In this document: positions 1 through 7,882 of the stretch, piece by piece
Numbering within the stretch: the first letter of the stretch is position 1
Layout of the letters: each line of letters opens with the position of its first letter
DNA from: Chitinophagales bacterium
GTDB taxonomy: Bacteria > Bacteroidota > Bacteroidia > Chitinophagales > UBA2359
NCBI GenBank assembly: GCA_020628375.1
Contig: JAHDFD010000002.1
Coordinates: 62,001 to 126,000, forward strand
Length of the DNA stretch: 64,000 nucleotides
Direction of reading: 5' to 3'
Notes under the pieces: model-generated
What the model was told of the DNA's origin: nothing
Database searches by the model: none
Seen by the model: only the letters and a program-made list of their open reading frames with translations
Translations under genes and position numbers: made by a program

Positions 1-557
1 AGTTATTTATCCCTGAGTATGGAAATGATAAAATAACTATTTTAGAAAACACTTCAAGAGACTCGCTTGAGGTGGGTCTTGCTTTGGACGCACCTGCTGG
101 TATTCATATTTCTGAATCGGGTGATATTGCAATAGCTGACTTTTATAATCATCAGATTCTACTTAAAAAGAATGATAAATGGATATCTGTTGGTAAGAAA
201 GGAAAAGCAGATGGTGAATTTCATTATCCCACAGATGTTCAAATCATAAATAACAAACTTTTCGTTGCTGATGCTTATAATAATCAGGTACAGGTTTTTG
301 ACCTTAAGGGCAATCATTTACAAACAATTGGAAAAGAAACAGGCTTGAATGCAGCAACGGGTATTTATGTTGATGATCACTCACTTTATGTTACAGACTT
401 TGAAAATGACCGTGTTTTAATATTTGATCTTGAAGGGAAGCTTAAGCAAATCATCTCAGAAAATTTGGACAAACCTACTGACCTTATAATTCATAAGAAT
501 CAACTTTATGTAATCAATTACAAAGGAAAATTTATTAATAAATACAAACTGCAATAA
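1..557 (+). CDS. NHL-repeat beta-propeller protein, 5' end outside window
   Basis: The reading frame is open from base 3 without a stop, so the gene starts upstream of the window; the GTG at 72 is internal and not a believable start. About 184 residues are visible. They contain four successive NHL-type blades of about 40 residues, each with a pattern like APAGIHI...IAIADFYNHQI, YPTDVQI...LFVADAYNNQV, AATGIYV...LYVTDFENDRV and KPTDLII...LYVINY. NHL propellers are usually extracytoplasmic binding platforms without catalytic residues. Only 11 bases separate its stop from the MbnP-like gene, so it is probably the first visible member of the MbnP/diheme peroxidase operon. The N-terminus (lipoprotein or signal peptide) cannot be judged. 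The NHL fold is fairly certain; its ligand is unknown. Confidence 0.8.
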   Translation, partial: LFIPEYGNDKITILENTSRDSLEVGLALDAPAGIHISESGDIAIADFYNHQILLKKNDKWISVGKKGKADGEFHYPTDVQIINNKLFVADAYNNQVQVFDLKGNHLQTIGKETGLNAATGIYVDDHSLYVTDFENDRVLIFDLEGKLKQIISENLDKPTDLIIHKNQLYVINYKGKFINKYKLQ

Positions 558-568
558 AATTTAAGAAA

Positions 569-1522
569 ATGAAAAAAATATTAACGCTAATTTATCTTAT
601 CGTCATAAGCAACCAGTTTTTATTCGCACAAAGCGAAATAAAACTCCGAATTAATCATTTACTAGGAGATTTACCTTTTTCATTCAATCAAACTGCAACT
701 GATGATTATGGGAATGACTTTTACATAGATCGCTTGGAATATTATGTTTCAGGCATACAACTAATTCACGATAGCGGAAACATAACAGATACAGAAACTA
801 TTTTATTAGTTGATGCGTCAAATAACGAAGATTATTCACTAGGTTTTTACGACATAACAGATCTGGAAGCAATAAAATTCAGTATTGGTGTTCATGAAGA
901 TGAAAACCATAATGATCCCAGTTCTTACCCTTCTGATCACCCTCTATATCCTCAATCTCCATCCATGCATTGGGGGTGGGCTGCTGGTTATCGTTTTATA
1001 GCTTACGAAGGTATGGCTAATGGCAATACAACATTTCAGTTCCATAGCTTAGGCGATAAAAACTATTTTGAACAAGAATTAATAATCAATACAATTATTG
1101 AAGAAGACAATACTAAAATTATTGAGCTCGTTGCAGACTATGTTCAGGCAGTAAAAGATATAAAGTTGAGTTTAGGGCCAATCAGTCACGGAGAAGATGG
1201 AGAGGCTCAAACTTTAATAATGAATTTTGCTGCAGAAGTTTTCAGTGCGAAGGAAACCACCAGTACAAATTCTCTTGATCTGATTACAGAAAAAATTGCT
1301 TCGGTTTACCCGATTCCAAGTTTTGATAAGTTCATTAATATAGATTTAAAAACAAATGAGGTATTCAAACTCAATGTTTTTGATATTGCTGGAAAATTAA
1401 TGGATACACAAACATTGAACAAGCGCAATAATCAGATATTTTTTGAGCAAAGTGGCATATATTTTCTGCATTTGGTAGATAGTAACGGAAAAGTATTTAC
1501 TAAGAAAGTCAATATTCAATAA
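569..1522 (+). CDS. MbnP-like copper-protein family member with T9SS type A sorting domain
   Basis: A 317-residue secreted protein with a signal peptide at residues 1-20 ending FLFAQ. The core (about 22-230) fits the MbnP family: an early LEYYVSGIQL strand and the family-typical SMHWGWAAGYRF stretch at 132-143 with H134, W135 and W137. In studied methanotroph MbnP, a tryptophan is oxidised to kynurenine by the partner diheme enzyme MbnH, creating a copper site; which residue would serve here is inference. Residues about 245-317 look like a T9SS type A C-terminal domain (VYPIPSF... then FDIAGK and a terminal KKVNIQ), predicting export and surface anchoring. Two MbnH/MauG-like genes follow directly, which supports the assignment. 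A general family assignment is much safer than a copper role. Confidence 0.82.
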   Translation: MKKILTLIYLIVISNQFLFAQSEIKLRINHLLGDLPFSFNQTATDDYGNDFYIDRLEYYVSGIQLIHDSGNITDTETILLVDASNNEDYSLGFYDITDLEAIKFSIGVHEDENHNDPSSYPSDHPLYPQSPSMHWGWAAGYRFIAYEGMANGNTTFQFHSLGDKNYFEQELIINTIIEEDNTKIIELVADYVQAVKDIKLSLGPISHGEDGEAQTLIMNFAAEVFSAKETTSTNSLDLITEKIASVYPIPSFDKFINIDLKTNEVFKLNVFDIAGKLMDTQTLNKRNNQIFFEQSGIYFLHLVDSNGKVFTKKVNIQ

Positions 1523-1531
1523 AACAAAGCT

Positions 1532-2554
1532 TTGATTAGTTCTTCAAAAATATATATTCTATTTTATAGTATCTTGCTTATTGTTTCATGCAATAAGCAA
1601 GATACTATAATTTCTCCAGAAGAGCTACTTAATATTCCTTTGCATTTTCCGGAAATAGTATTTCCCGATGACAATCCATTTTCCAATGAAAGTTGGGAGT
1701 TGGGTAAAATGCTATTCTTTGATAATGCTTTATCTGCTGACAATTCAATAAGTTGCGCTTCTTGTCACAAGAATCAATTTGCTTTTGCAGATAATAATGC
1801 TGTTAGTACAGGCATACAAAACAGAGCAGGAACTCGAAATGTGCCAAGCTTATCAAATGTGGCATATCATCCTTATTTTACGAGGGAAGGCGGTGTTCCA
1901 AGTTTAGAAATGCAGGTTTTTGTACCGATACAGGAACATAATGAATTCGACTTTAACATTATTGCAGCTGTAGAACGATTAGAAAATAATAGCCTTTACC
2001 AAGAACTTAGTCAGAAGGCTTATGGAAGAAACTTCGATGTTTTCGTATTGGTCAGAGCATTAGCTAATTTTGAAAGAACCCTGATTTCATCAAATAGTAA
2101 ATACGATCAGTTCATTGAAGGCAATTACATGCTAAATGAGCAGGAATTATTAGGTAAGGAATTATTTTTTAGTGAACGATTAGCTTGTTCATCCTGCCAT
2201 TCGGGTTTCGATTTTACAAATTATGGCTTTGCAAATAATGGACTTTATCTTCAATATATCGATGAAGGAAAATACAGGTTCAGTAACGATTCTACGGATC
2301 TTGCACTATTCAAAACACCCAGCTTAAGAAATGTTGAACTGACTGCTCCGTATATGCACGATGGTTCATTTAACACATTAGATCAAGTAATTGACCATTA
2401 TGCGCAGGGAATACAATTACATCAGAATTTAAGTGAGGAAATAAAAGAATTTGAGATAACAACAGTGGAAAAGGCTGCTTTGATATCTTTTCTTAAAACG
2501 CTAACAGATAGAAGCTTTGTAAGCAATCCTCTATTTCAAAATACATCAGAATGA
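1532..2554 (+). CDS. Diheme cytochrome c peroxidase / MbnH-MauG family lipoprotein (first copy)
   Basis: A 340-residue diheme protein. The start is a TTG at 1532, chosen because it gives a proper lipoprotein signal (ILLIVSC, Cys20) and no in-frame ATG precedes the signal. Two heme c motifs are present, CASCH at 75-79 and CSSCH at 219-223, followed by APYMHDGSF near 270-280, the usual arrangement of the bacterial cytochrome c peroxidase/MauG superfamily. Members either reduce peroxide or, as MbnH and MauG, make post-translational oxidations on a partner protein. Its place directly after an MbnP-like gene favours the second role. It overlaps the next, paralogous gene by four bases (ATGA), so the two are translationally coupled. 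Expected location is periplasmic, anchored to a membrane. Alternative: an ordinary peroxidase. Confidence 0.88.
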   Translation: MISSSKIYILFYSILLIVSCNKQDTIISPEELLNIPLHFPEIVFPDDNPFSNESWELGKMLFFDNALSADNSISCASCHKNQFAFADNNAVSTGIQNRAGTRNVPSLSNVAYHPYFTREGGVPSLEMQVFVPIQEHNEFDFNIIAAVERLENNSLYQELSQKAYGRNFDVFVLVRALANFERTLISSNSKYDQFIEGNYMLNEQELLGKELFFSERLACSSCHSGFDFTNYGFANNGLYLQYIDEGKYRFSNDSTDLALFKTPSLRNVELTAPYMHDGSFNTLDQVIDHYAQGIQLHQNLSEEIKEFEITTVEKAALISFLKTLTDRSFVSNPLFQNTSE

Positions 2555-3630
2555 AAAAGATAATAGGACTTTTAGTAATTTGCTTATTGATAAATGCGTG
2601 TAAAGACGATGACACCAAAGAGAGCATCAGTTTAGATGAAACACCATATATTATTGATACAGGTAATTTCCCTACGCCAGATTTACCACAAGACAATGCT
2701 TTAACTGTTGCGGGGGTAGAGTTGGGAAGAATGTTATTCTACGAAAAGAAATTATCAAAAAACAATACTCAAGCTTGTGCCAATTGCCACAAGCAACAAG
2801 ATGCCTTTAATGACCTACGCAGATTTTCGAGAGGTGTGGAAGGATTAGACGGCACCCGAAATGCAATGAGTATTTTTAATATGGCATGGCATAATAATGG
2901 TTTTTTCTGGGATGGGCGTGAAAACATGTTGAGAGATCAGGCATTAGAACCAATTCAAGACCCATTGGAAATGAATGAAACAATAGAAAATGTAATTACC
3001 AAGCTCTCTAATGAATCAATATATGCCGATCAGTTTATCAGAGCTTTTGGTGATGACGAGATTACTGCAGAAAGAATGGGTTTAGCTATGGAGCAATTTA
3101 TGCTTAGCATTGTTTCACACGATTCTAAATACGACCAGTATCTTGCAGGTGAAGTTGAACTAACCGAAAGTGAAGAACGAGGCCGACAATTATATTTCAC
3201 AGAATACAATCCCTTTTTTCCTGATGAATCCGGTGCAGATTGTGAACACTGTCATGGAGGCTTTAATTTCACTAATAATCAATATATGAACAATGGTTTG
3301 GATGAATGGGATATGATGACTGATTTGGGCAGAGCCTTAGCAACTGGCAATGAAAATGATAAAGGGAAATTCAAAGTTCCAAGTTTAAGGAATATAGCCA
3401 TTACGCCACCGTATATGCACGATGGAAGATTTCAGACTTTGGAAGAGACTGTAAGACACTATAATGAACATATTAAAAACGCTCCTTCACTCGACCCTGC
3501 ATTACTTCAGGTTGTAGAAAACAATGGTTTACAACTTTCAGATGAAGACATTAACGATATAGTAAATTTTCTACATATATTAACAGATGAAAGCCTTTTA
3601 ACAAACGAAGCGTATTTTAATCCTTTCTAA
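2551..3630 (+). CDS. Diheme cytochrome c peroxidase / MbnH-MauG family lipoprotein (second copy)
   Basis: A 359-residue lipoprotein with signal and lipobox LLINAC (Cys17). Heme motifs are CANCH at 76-80 and CEHCH at 231-235; PPYMHDGRF lies near 285. The region FFWDGRENMLRDQALEPI around 119-136 is typical of diheme peroxidases. It is a diverged paralogue of the preceding gene, sharing the order of motifs (GTRN, EPIQ, SKYDQ, PYMHDG). The ATG overlaps the previous stop. Two paralogous diheme enzymes for one MbnP-like substrate is unusual; they might act as a heterodimer, on different substrates, or as peroxidase plus maturase. That division of labour is inference; the family call is firm. No convincing terminator follows before the convergent gene at 3668. 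Confidence 0.9.
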   Translation: MKKIIGLLVICLLINACKDDDTKESISLDETPYIIDTGNFPTPDLPQDNALTVAGVELGRMLFYEKKLSKNNTQACANCHKQQDAFNDLRRFSRGVEGLDGTRNAMSIFNMAWHNNGFFWDGRENMLRDQALEPIQDPLEMNETIENVITKLSNESIYADQFIRAFGDDEITAERMGLAMEQFMLSIVSHDSKYDQYLAGEVELTESEERGRQLYFTEYNPFFPDESGADCEHCHGGFNFTNNQYMNNGLDEWDMMTDLGRALATGNENDKGKFKVPSLRNIAITPPYMHDGRFQTLEETVRHYNEHIKNAPSLDPALLQVVENNGLQLSDEDINDIVNFLHILTDESLLTNEAYFNPF

Positions 3631-3667
3631 TCTAAAATCACATACAAATATCAGCATGAATTTCTTA

Positions 3668-4060
3668 TCATAAAGCACTTAACTTACCTTTAAAAATTTC
3701 AAGATCCTTATTCAGATGATCGCTTATTGAATTTACAAAAACCCATTTGGTGCTTTGATATTCAAATTCATATTTGAGCGTATAATTTTTATATTTCAAT
3801 TTAATATTCAATACATCTTTATCATCGGGTGTATAGTCAAAATCGAAACAATTTGAGCTATTCAGTTGGTCTTGAATAGACTGTGCATTCAACAATTCCT
3901 TTTTAGAATAATCTGGTAGCAAGCATCGTCCAGTTTCTATATCCATCCAGTCCTGGCCAGTAAATTTTTTGATCGTCCAGTTTGAATCGGCATCAATAAT
4001 TTCACCACAAGTACACAATCTAAGCTTCCGAGTCAATTCACACATTGGTAAATAATACAA
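3668..4060 (-). CDS. Hypothetical protein, 130 residues
   Basis: A cytoplasmic-looking protein without signal or membrane segment and not recognised. Near the N-terminus is a CTCGEIIDADSNW stretch (Cys16, Cys18), which could be half of a metal site, followed by an alternating charged beta-rich C-terminal part ending in KGKLSAL. Start alternatives are Met1 or Met6; nothing decides between them. It is convergent to the diheme peroxidase operon, and a dispersed repeat lies directly upstream. The composition matches its neighbours, so it is probably a real gene, but no function is proposed. Confidence 0.55.
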   Translation of the reverse strand: MYYLPMCELTRKLRLCTCGEIIDADSNWTIKKFTGQDWMDIETGRCLLPDYSKKELLNAQSIQDQLNSSNCFDFDYTPDDKDVLNIKLKYKNYTLKYEFEYQSTKWVFVNSISDHLNKDLEIFKGKLSAL

Positions 4061-4066
4061 TTTAAA

Positions 4067-4195
4067 AAATATTTCACCGTATATATTTCAATTAAAAGTC
4101 CAATTTTCTTCGTTGAAAATACTCGCCGTAGCTTAGGCTATGTCTGCGTTTTTCACCTTAAGAATTGAACTTTTTTCTCAAAATATTTATACGAA
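4067..4195. repeat. Dispersed palindromic element, copy 1
   Basis: This intergenic segment matches one at 54973-55095. Both contain CTTCGTTGAAAATACTCG, then CCGTAGC, GGCTATGTCT and a CG..TTTTC.CCT part, and both are bordered by similar ends (CGTATATATTT on the left and AAATATTTATACG on the right) that are roughly inverted relative to each other. The core is a decayed palindrome here (CCGTAGCTTAGG) and perfect in copy 2. It looks like a REP- or MITE-like element; no transposase is in the window. Confidence 0.7.
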
Positions 4196-4224
4196 AAATA
4201 ATATTTTAAATTGTATAAATTTAT

Positions 4225-5319
4225 TTACTCACAATCATCTGCCTGTATGCTTTTGATCCAAGCTTCTATTAACGCTACTCCTTCCTCATGCACAACAGAT
4301 CTACCTGACTCTGGCATCATTTCATCTAATTCGAGCGTTTTCATTCGGAACATCATAATTGATTCATCGGGATTTCCAGGTACTATATCGTATTTATACC
4401 CTCCTGAACCTCCACCCGCAGCAACAGCAGGCTTACATATTCCTAAGTGCAAAGAATCAACATTACTGAAATTCAAAAACAATCCTGAGTTATCTGCAGG
4501 CGCTCCGGGATAATGGCAATGACCACAATTAATGTCGAGATAAGCTCTGGCTCTGTCATTCAAATTACCTGTTGTCTCATCATCAAATTTTGGCATATAA
4601 GGTCTTTCTGAAGGAAGTCCAGAAAGCCAACCACTTTCTACCCACTTATCCAATTGATTCATTTCTCCATTTTTATAGGCTAATAAACCATTCAGATTTC
4701 GGGCTTTAGGACCAATAGGTACAATTTCACCATCCAAACTATGACAGTCCTGACATTCTATTTTATTAGGAATTTGATAATTGGCATTTCTTGTAGAGCC
4801 GTCGTAGTGAATCCATGAAACATTGAACTGCTTCCCTACTATTGCAAAATCGGCATCCGTCTGATCTTCATTCCATATATAAGAATGGGCCTCCCACTCT
4901 GCTCCAAGATTCACTAATAAACGAGTTTCAATAATATTTTTTTCAGAATTTTCATCTCTGAAGTCAGCTAAATAATAAAAGGTCTTAACGATTACTGTTC
5001 CAACAGGAAAGTCGAAGGTTGCATCTTCAATATAATTAGCACTTGTACCATCAGGTAAATAAACGGCTCTTGCCTTCAATGAATAATTTGAAAAAAGGGC
5101 TGAATTCAGTTCATAAGGTAATAAGTGTTCAGATAGCGTTAAATCCGACATATTCCCCTCATAAATTCCATAATCAGAAAGTTTGTCGTAGGGAAAATTC
5201 AGAAAATTTTCTAACATGGGATTTCCTTCTACTTCTGTATTACCATCATCTTCAGAACTACAAGCCCAAAAGGTAAAAGAACATAATAAGATAAGAAGAC
5301 AAACTTTCAAAAGTTTCAT
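4225..5319 (-). CDS. SO2930-family diheme c-type cytochrome lipoprotein
   Basis: A 364-residue lipoprotein (lipobox TFWAC, Cys20) with two heme c motifs, CQDCH at 189-193 and CGHCH at 265-269. The N-terminal 170 residues are beta-rich (FSNYSLKARAVYLPDG, PVGTVIVKTFYY). This layout fits the family known from Shewanella SO_2930 (TIGR03806), whose members are normally encoded next to a parallel beta-helix protein of the TIGR03805 type, exactly as here with the upstream gene on the same strand. The C-terminal segment ends PESGRSVVHEEGVALIEAWI, as in other short cytochromes. Its electron partner is unknown. The gene lies divergent in function but close to the MbnP/diheme cluster, giving four c-type or redox-partner genes within 6 kb. 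Confidence 0.85.
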   Translation of the reverse strand: MKLLKVCLLILLCSFTFWACSSEDDGNTEVEGNPMLENFLNFPYDKLSDYGIYEGNMSDLTLSEHLLPYELNSALFSNYSLKARAVYLPDGTSANYIEDATFDFPVGTVIVKTFYYLADFRDENSEKNIIETRLLVNLGAEWEAHSYIWNEDQTDADFAIVGKQFNVSWIHYDGSTRNANYQIPNKIECQDCHSLDGEIVPIGPKARNLNGLLAYKNGEMNQLDKWVESGWLSGLPSERPYMPKFDDETTGNLNDRARAYLDINCGHCHYPGAPADNSGLFLNFSNVDSLHLGICKPAVAAGGGSGGYKYDIVPGNPDESIMMFRMKTLELDEMMPESGRSVVHEEGVALIEAWIKSIQADDCE

Positions 5320-5365
5320 AAAAGATGAATTATGAGCGGTTCAAAAAAGCTTTTTTATAAGAAAA

Positions 5366-5424
5366 CCTTTCAGGTTGTTCAAATTAAGGAATATAACATC
5401 AACTAATTAAACAAACCTGAAAGG
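5366..5424 (-). terminator. Wide-loop hairpin downstream of the beta-helix gene
   Basis: A perfect 11-bp inverted repeat, CCTTTCAGGTT at 5366-5376 and AACCTGAAAGG at 5414-5424, lies just past the stop of the minus-strand beta-helix gene. Read on the minus strand the second arm runs into TTTTCTTATAAAA. The loop of 37 bases is long for an intrinsic terminator, so it could instead be an mRNA-stabilising hairpin between the two minus-strand genes. Confidence 0.45.
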
Positions 5425-5442
5425 ATAAATATGATATTCGTA

Positions 5443-6771
5443 TTAATTCAGTCCTCTGCTTTCTAAGGTAGGTGCATCAATTTCTGTAACAGGTATAGCA
5501 TCTAAGGTACAATCGAATTGCTCTAAACCATGTACTACATTTATAAAGAAGTTCTCTGCATCAACATTAGCAGCAGTTGCATTAGGTTCCTGAATACAAA
5601 GTGGATTTACTCCATTATCCATTACACCATCGAAAACGATATCGGGCATAGTTGTTGGATCAGAGAAAACATTAGAAAGGAATGTTCCCATTGCATTCAT
5701 TTCAGTAGGATATTCATCGGTGCTGTTGTAAGTATTATCATGTACAAAGCAGTTTCTAGCATAACCATCAAAATCAGGGTCATTTGCAGGGATACCCGCT
5801 AAGTAACTCAATACTTCGTAACTAACTATTCCTACGCCCATAGTGTTGCAAGCTGTAATATCGTTTCCAAAGATCTCTACATCAGCAGAGGCTAGTACCA
5901 TTACACCTGTTCCCGGAGGTACTTGCCCAACCATATTATTGGATGGTGCAAAATTTCGGTAAGAATTATCTGTTATAGTATTGTTGAAAATTCTGGTATT
6001 CTTACCATTCGTGATAGTTTCTAATCCCGGAAGATCGAAACACAATATACCTCCTGTATTGTTGTGAACATCATTATTCCAAACATCTGAATTAATACAA
6101 TTTTCCACTTCAATTCCGGCTACACAAAATTCAACTTCTGAATTTTTTACATGTACTTGTTCTGATTGCCCAACATAAACTCCTGCATCTGAGGCACCAT
6201 AAACATAACAGCCATCAACGAGTACATTATGCGATGATACCGGATAGAGTCCATAAGCTCCGTTTGTAGAATCAGGTGTTCCTGTAAAGATCGCACCAAT
6301 ATTGATAAAACTGATTCCATCACAATCTTTGGCTTTTATACCATCTTTTGCAGCATCCCGAACAGTAAAGTTTGCCATTAGAATTCCATCCATATTGAAA
6401 ATTTCTAAACCTTGACCACCTGCAGTTTGTCCGGAAAAATCTAAAACGGTTTCGTCCATACCAGCACCAACTATAGATACATCAGTCGGACCATTACCCG
6501 AAATCGTATTCGTAAAATTATAGGTTCCGGCTTCAATTTTAATATAACCTCCATCTGGTACAGTAATCATTGCTGATTGTAGATCAGTTTCATAGTCACC
6601 ATCGGGCGTTATTATGGCATAATAATCAATTGTATCTGTGTTCAGCGTATCTTCAGGTTCAATTATTTCTTCTTCCTCTTCCGGATCAATAGTTCCGTCA
6701 TCATCTTTATTACAAGCTGAAATAAAAAACAAAGCAAACAATAAAAAAAAGCTTAGGGTTAATTTCTTCAT
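5443..6771 (-). CDS. Parallel beta-helix repeat lipoprotein (TIGR03805-like)
   Basis: A 442-residue lipoprotein (lipobox FISAC, Cys20) with an acidic linker rich in Asp and Glu at about 22-48. Residues about 75-330 are a right-handed parallel beta-helix, visible as repeated short turns such as DGILMANFTVRDAAKDGI, CDGISFINIGAIF, HNVLVDGCYVYG, EQVHVKNSEVEF and NSDVWNNDVHNNTGGI. Related folds occur in polysaccharide lyases and in NosD-like copper-site proteins. This family is usually the neighbour of the SO2930-type diheme cytochrome, which follows here on the same strand 123 bases downstream. Whether it binds sugar, metal or the cytochrome is unknown. It has its own A/T-rich leader at 6772-6890. 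Confidence 0.85.
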   Translation of the reverse strand: MKKLTLSFFLLFALFFISACNKDDDGTIDPEEEEEIIEPEDTLNTDTIDYYAIITPDGDYETDLQSAMITVPDGGYIKIEAGTYNFTNTISGNGPTDVSIVGAGMDETVLDFSGQTAGGQGLEIFNMDGILMANFTVRDAAKDGIKAKDCDGISFINIGAIFTGTPDSTNGAYGLYPVSSHNVLVDGCYVYGASDAGVYVGQSEQVHVKNSEVEFCVAGIEVENCINSDVWNNDVHNNTGGILCFDLPGLETITNGKNTRIFNNTITDNSYRNFAPSNNMVGQVPPGTGVMVLASADVEIFGNDITACNTMGVGIVSYEVLSYLAGIPANDPDFDGYARNCFVHDNTYNSTDEYPTEMNAMGTFLSNVFSDPTTMPDIVFDGVMDNGVNPLCIQEPNATAANVDAENFFINVVHGLEQFDCTLDAIPVTEIDAPTLESRGLN

Positions 6772-6901
6772 TTTGAATAATTTAGCGTTTAGAACTACAA
6801 TTTACTAAAAATAAGCGAATTTCCACTGAACAAATATCTTTTTTGGATGTTTGACCGAGCTGATTAACAATATTGTATCAATAATTTCCTATTCTTAATC
6901 A

Positions 6902-6934
6902 AAAAAGGGGGAAAATTAAATTCTCCCCCTTTTT
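6902..6934 (-). terminator. Intrinsic terminator of the 4-TM membrane protein gene
   Basis: The inverted repeat AAAAAGGGGG at 6902-6911 and CCCCCTTTTT at 6925-6934 has a 13-base loop. It follows the stop of the minus-strand gene at 6958-7395, and read on that strand it ends in a run of T. This is a textbook Rho-independent terminator that separates this gene from the beta-helix gene. Confidence 0.88.
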
Positions 6935-6957
6935 CGATTTCAATATGTAGTTGTAAA

Positions 6958-7395
6958 TTACAATCCTCTAAGCATAGGCAAGCCTTCCATACGCATCCAT
7001 GGTAAAACCCCAAAGATAATTACGAGTGCAATAGTAAAACCTATAAAGGCAACTGCATGCGAGCCTCTCTTCTTAGAAACAGATCTTGCAACCTGAGCAA
7101 TAATTAAAGCCAGGATCATTCCTGTAATGTGTTCAACAGTATAAAACCTTCCAACCGTATCTTTCATTACTTCACCTGCAAATCGGACTTGAGGGCTTAA
7201 GAAAAAATAAAGCACTAAACCAAGTAAAAGCTGAAGGTATAAAAATCCAACTGCTGAAGCATGGATACCATTATCTGATTTTGCATAAGGCTTTTTACCA
7301 AGCCATCCAATTAAAGATTTAACAATAGCAACCACCATCATAACAAGTGCCAGCATAGCAATCCAAGAATGTAGTGTAAGTATGATCTTATACAT
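6958..7395 (-). CDS. Small integral membrane protein, cytochrome b-like (4 TM)
   Basis: A 145-residue protein with four predicted membrane helices (about 8-28, 48-67, 88-105 and 116-134). Histidines lie at the ends of helices: LHSW near the N-terminus, GIHA before helix 2 and VEHITG in helix 3, plus one before helix 4. Proteins of this pattern in Bacteroidota are often called cytochrome b for the paired histidines, but heme binding has not been shown to my knowledge. It is followed by a strong terminator and preceded by csaA on the same strand 65 bases upstream, so co-transcription is possible. Function unknown. Confidence 0.7.
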   Translation of the reverse strand: MYKIILTLHSWIAMLALVMMVVAIVKSLIGWLGKKPYAKSDNGIHASAVGFLYLQLLLGLVLYFFLSPQVRFAGEVMKDTVGRFYTVEHITGMILALIIAQVARSVSKKRGSHAVAFIGFTIALVIIFGVLPWMRMEGLPMLRGL

Positions 7396-7460
7396 GTTCC
7401 ATTTTTTAGTTAGCTCAAAGGTAAGTACCGCAATTCAAAAAATGTTCTTTAAATTAAAAT

Positions 7461-7799
7461 TTATCCGATGCTTAATCCATTTGTTACTTTTTGTTCTGGT
7501 TGTAATAATACAACTCCTCTCGCTTCTCCCACAATACCTGTAACCAAACATTCCGACATAAAATCGGCTATTTGTTTTTTAGGAAAATTTATTACGGCAA
7601 TTATTTGTTTTCCAACAAGTGCTTCCTTTGTGTATAATTCGGTTATTTGAGCTGAAGATTTTTTTATCCCTTCGGAACCAAAATCTATAAAAAGTTGATA
7701 TGCCGGTTTTCTTGCTTTAGGAAAATCTTTAACATCGATAATCTTTCCAACACGTAGGTCGATTTTTTCAAAATCCTGCCATGAAATTAACGGTTTCAT
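7461..7799 (-). CDS. csaA: CsaA-like tRNA-binding domain protein
   Basis: A 112-residue protein, the normal length for CsaA. It is a single tRNA-binding OB fold: DFEKIDLRVGKIIDVKDFPKA near the N-terminus, SSAQITELY in the middle, the family signature GKQIIAVINFPKKQIADFMSE, and a terminal LLQPEQKVTNGLSIG. The family is related to the C-terminal domain of methionyl-tRNA synthetase and to Trbp111; CsaA was described as a secretion-related chaperone in Bacillus. It is cytoplasmic. The Met at position 1 fits family starts well. It is divergent from the symporter gene, with 83 bases between them that must hold both promoters. Confidence 0.93.
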   Translation of the reverse strand: MKPLISWQDFEKIDLRVGKIIDVKDFPKARKPAYQLFIDFGSEGIKKSSAQITELYTKEALVGKQIIAVINFPKKQIADFMSECLVTGIVGEARGVVLLQPEQKVTNGLSIG

Positions 7800-7882
7800 T
7801 TTTGTTTAACTTTTAATTATTCAATAATTTTCATAATTCATTGAAAATGATAATCTTTACAGAATAACGAAATTAAATAGAT

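Noticed and set aside
4211-4513. Plus-strand frame of 100 codons opposite the SO2930-type cytochrome
   Set aside because: The cytochrome frame on the other strand has a lipobox and two heme motifs; the plus frame has no protein-like pattern.
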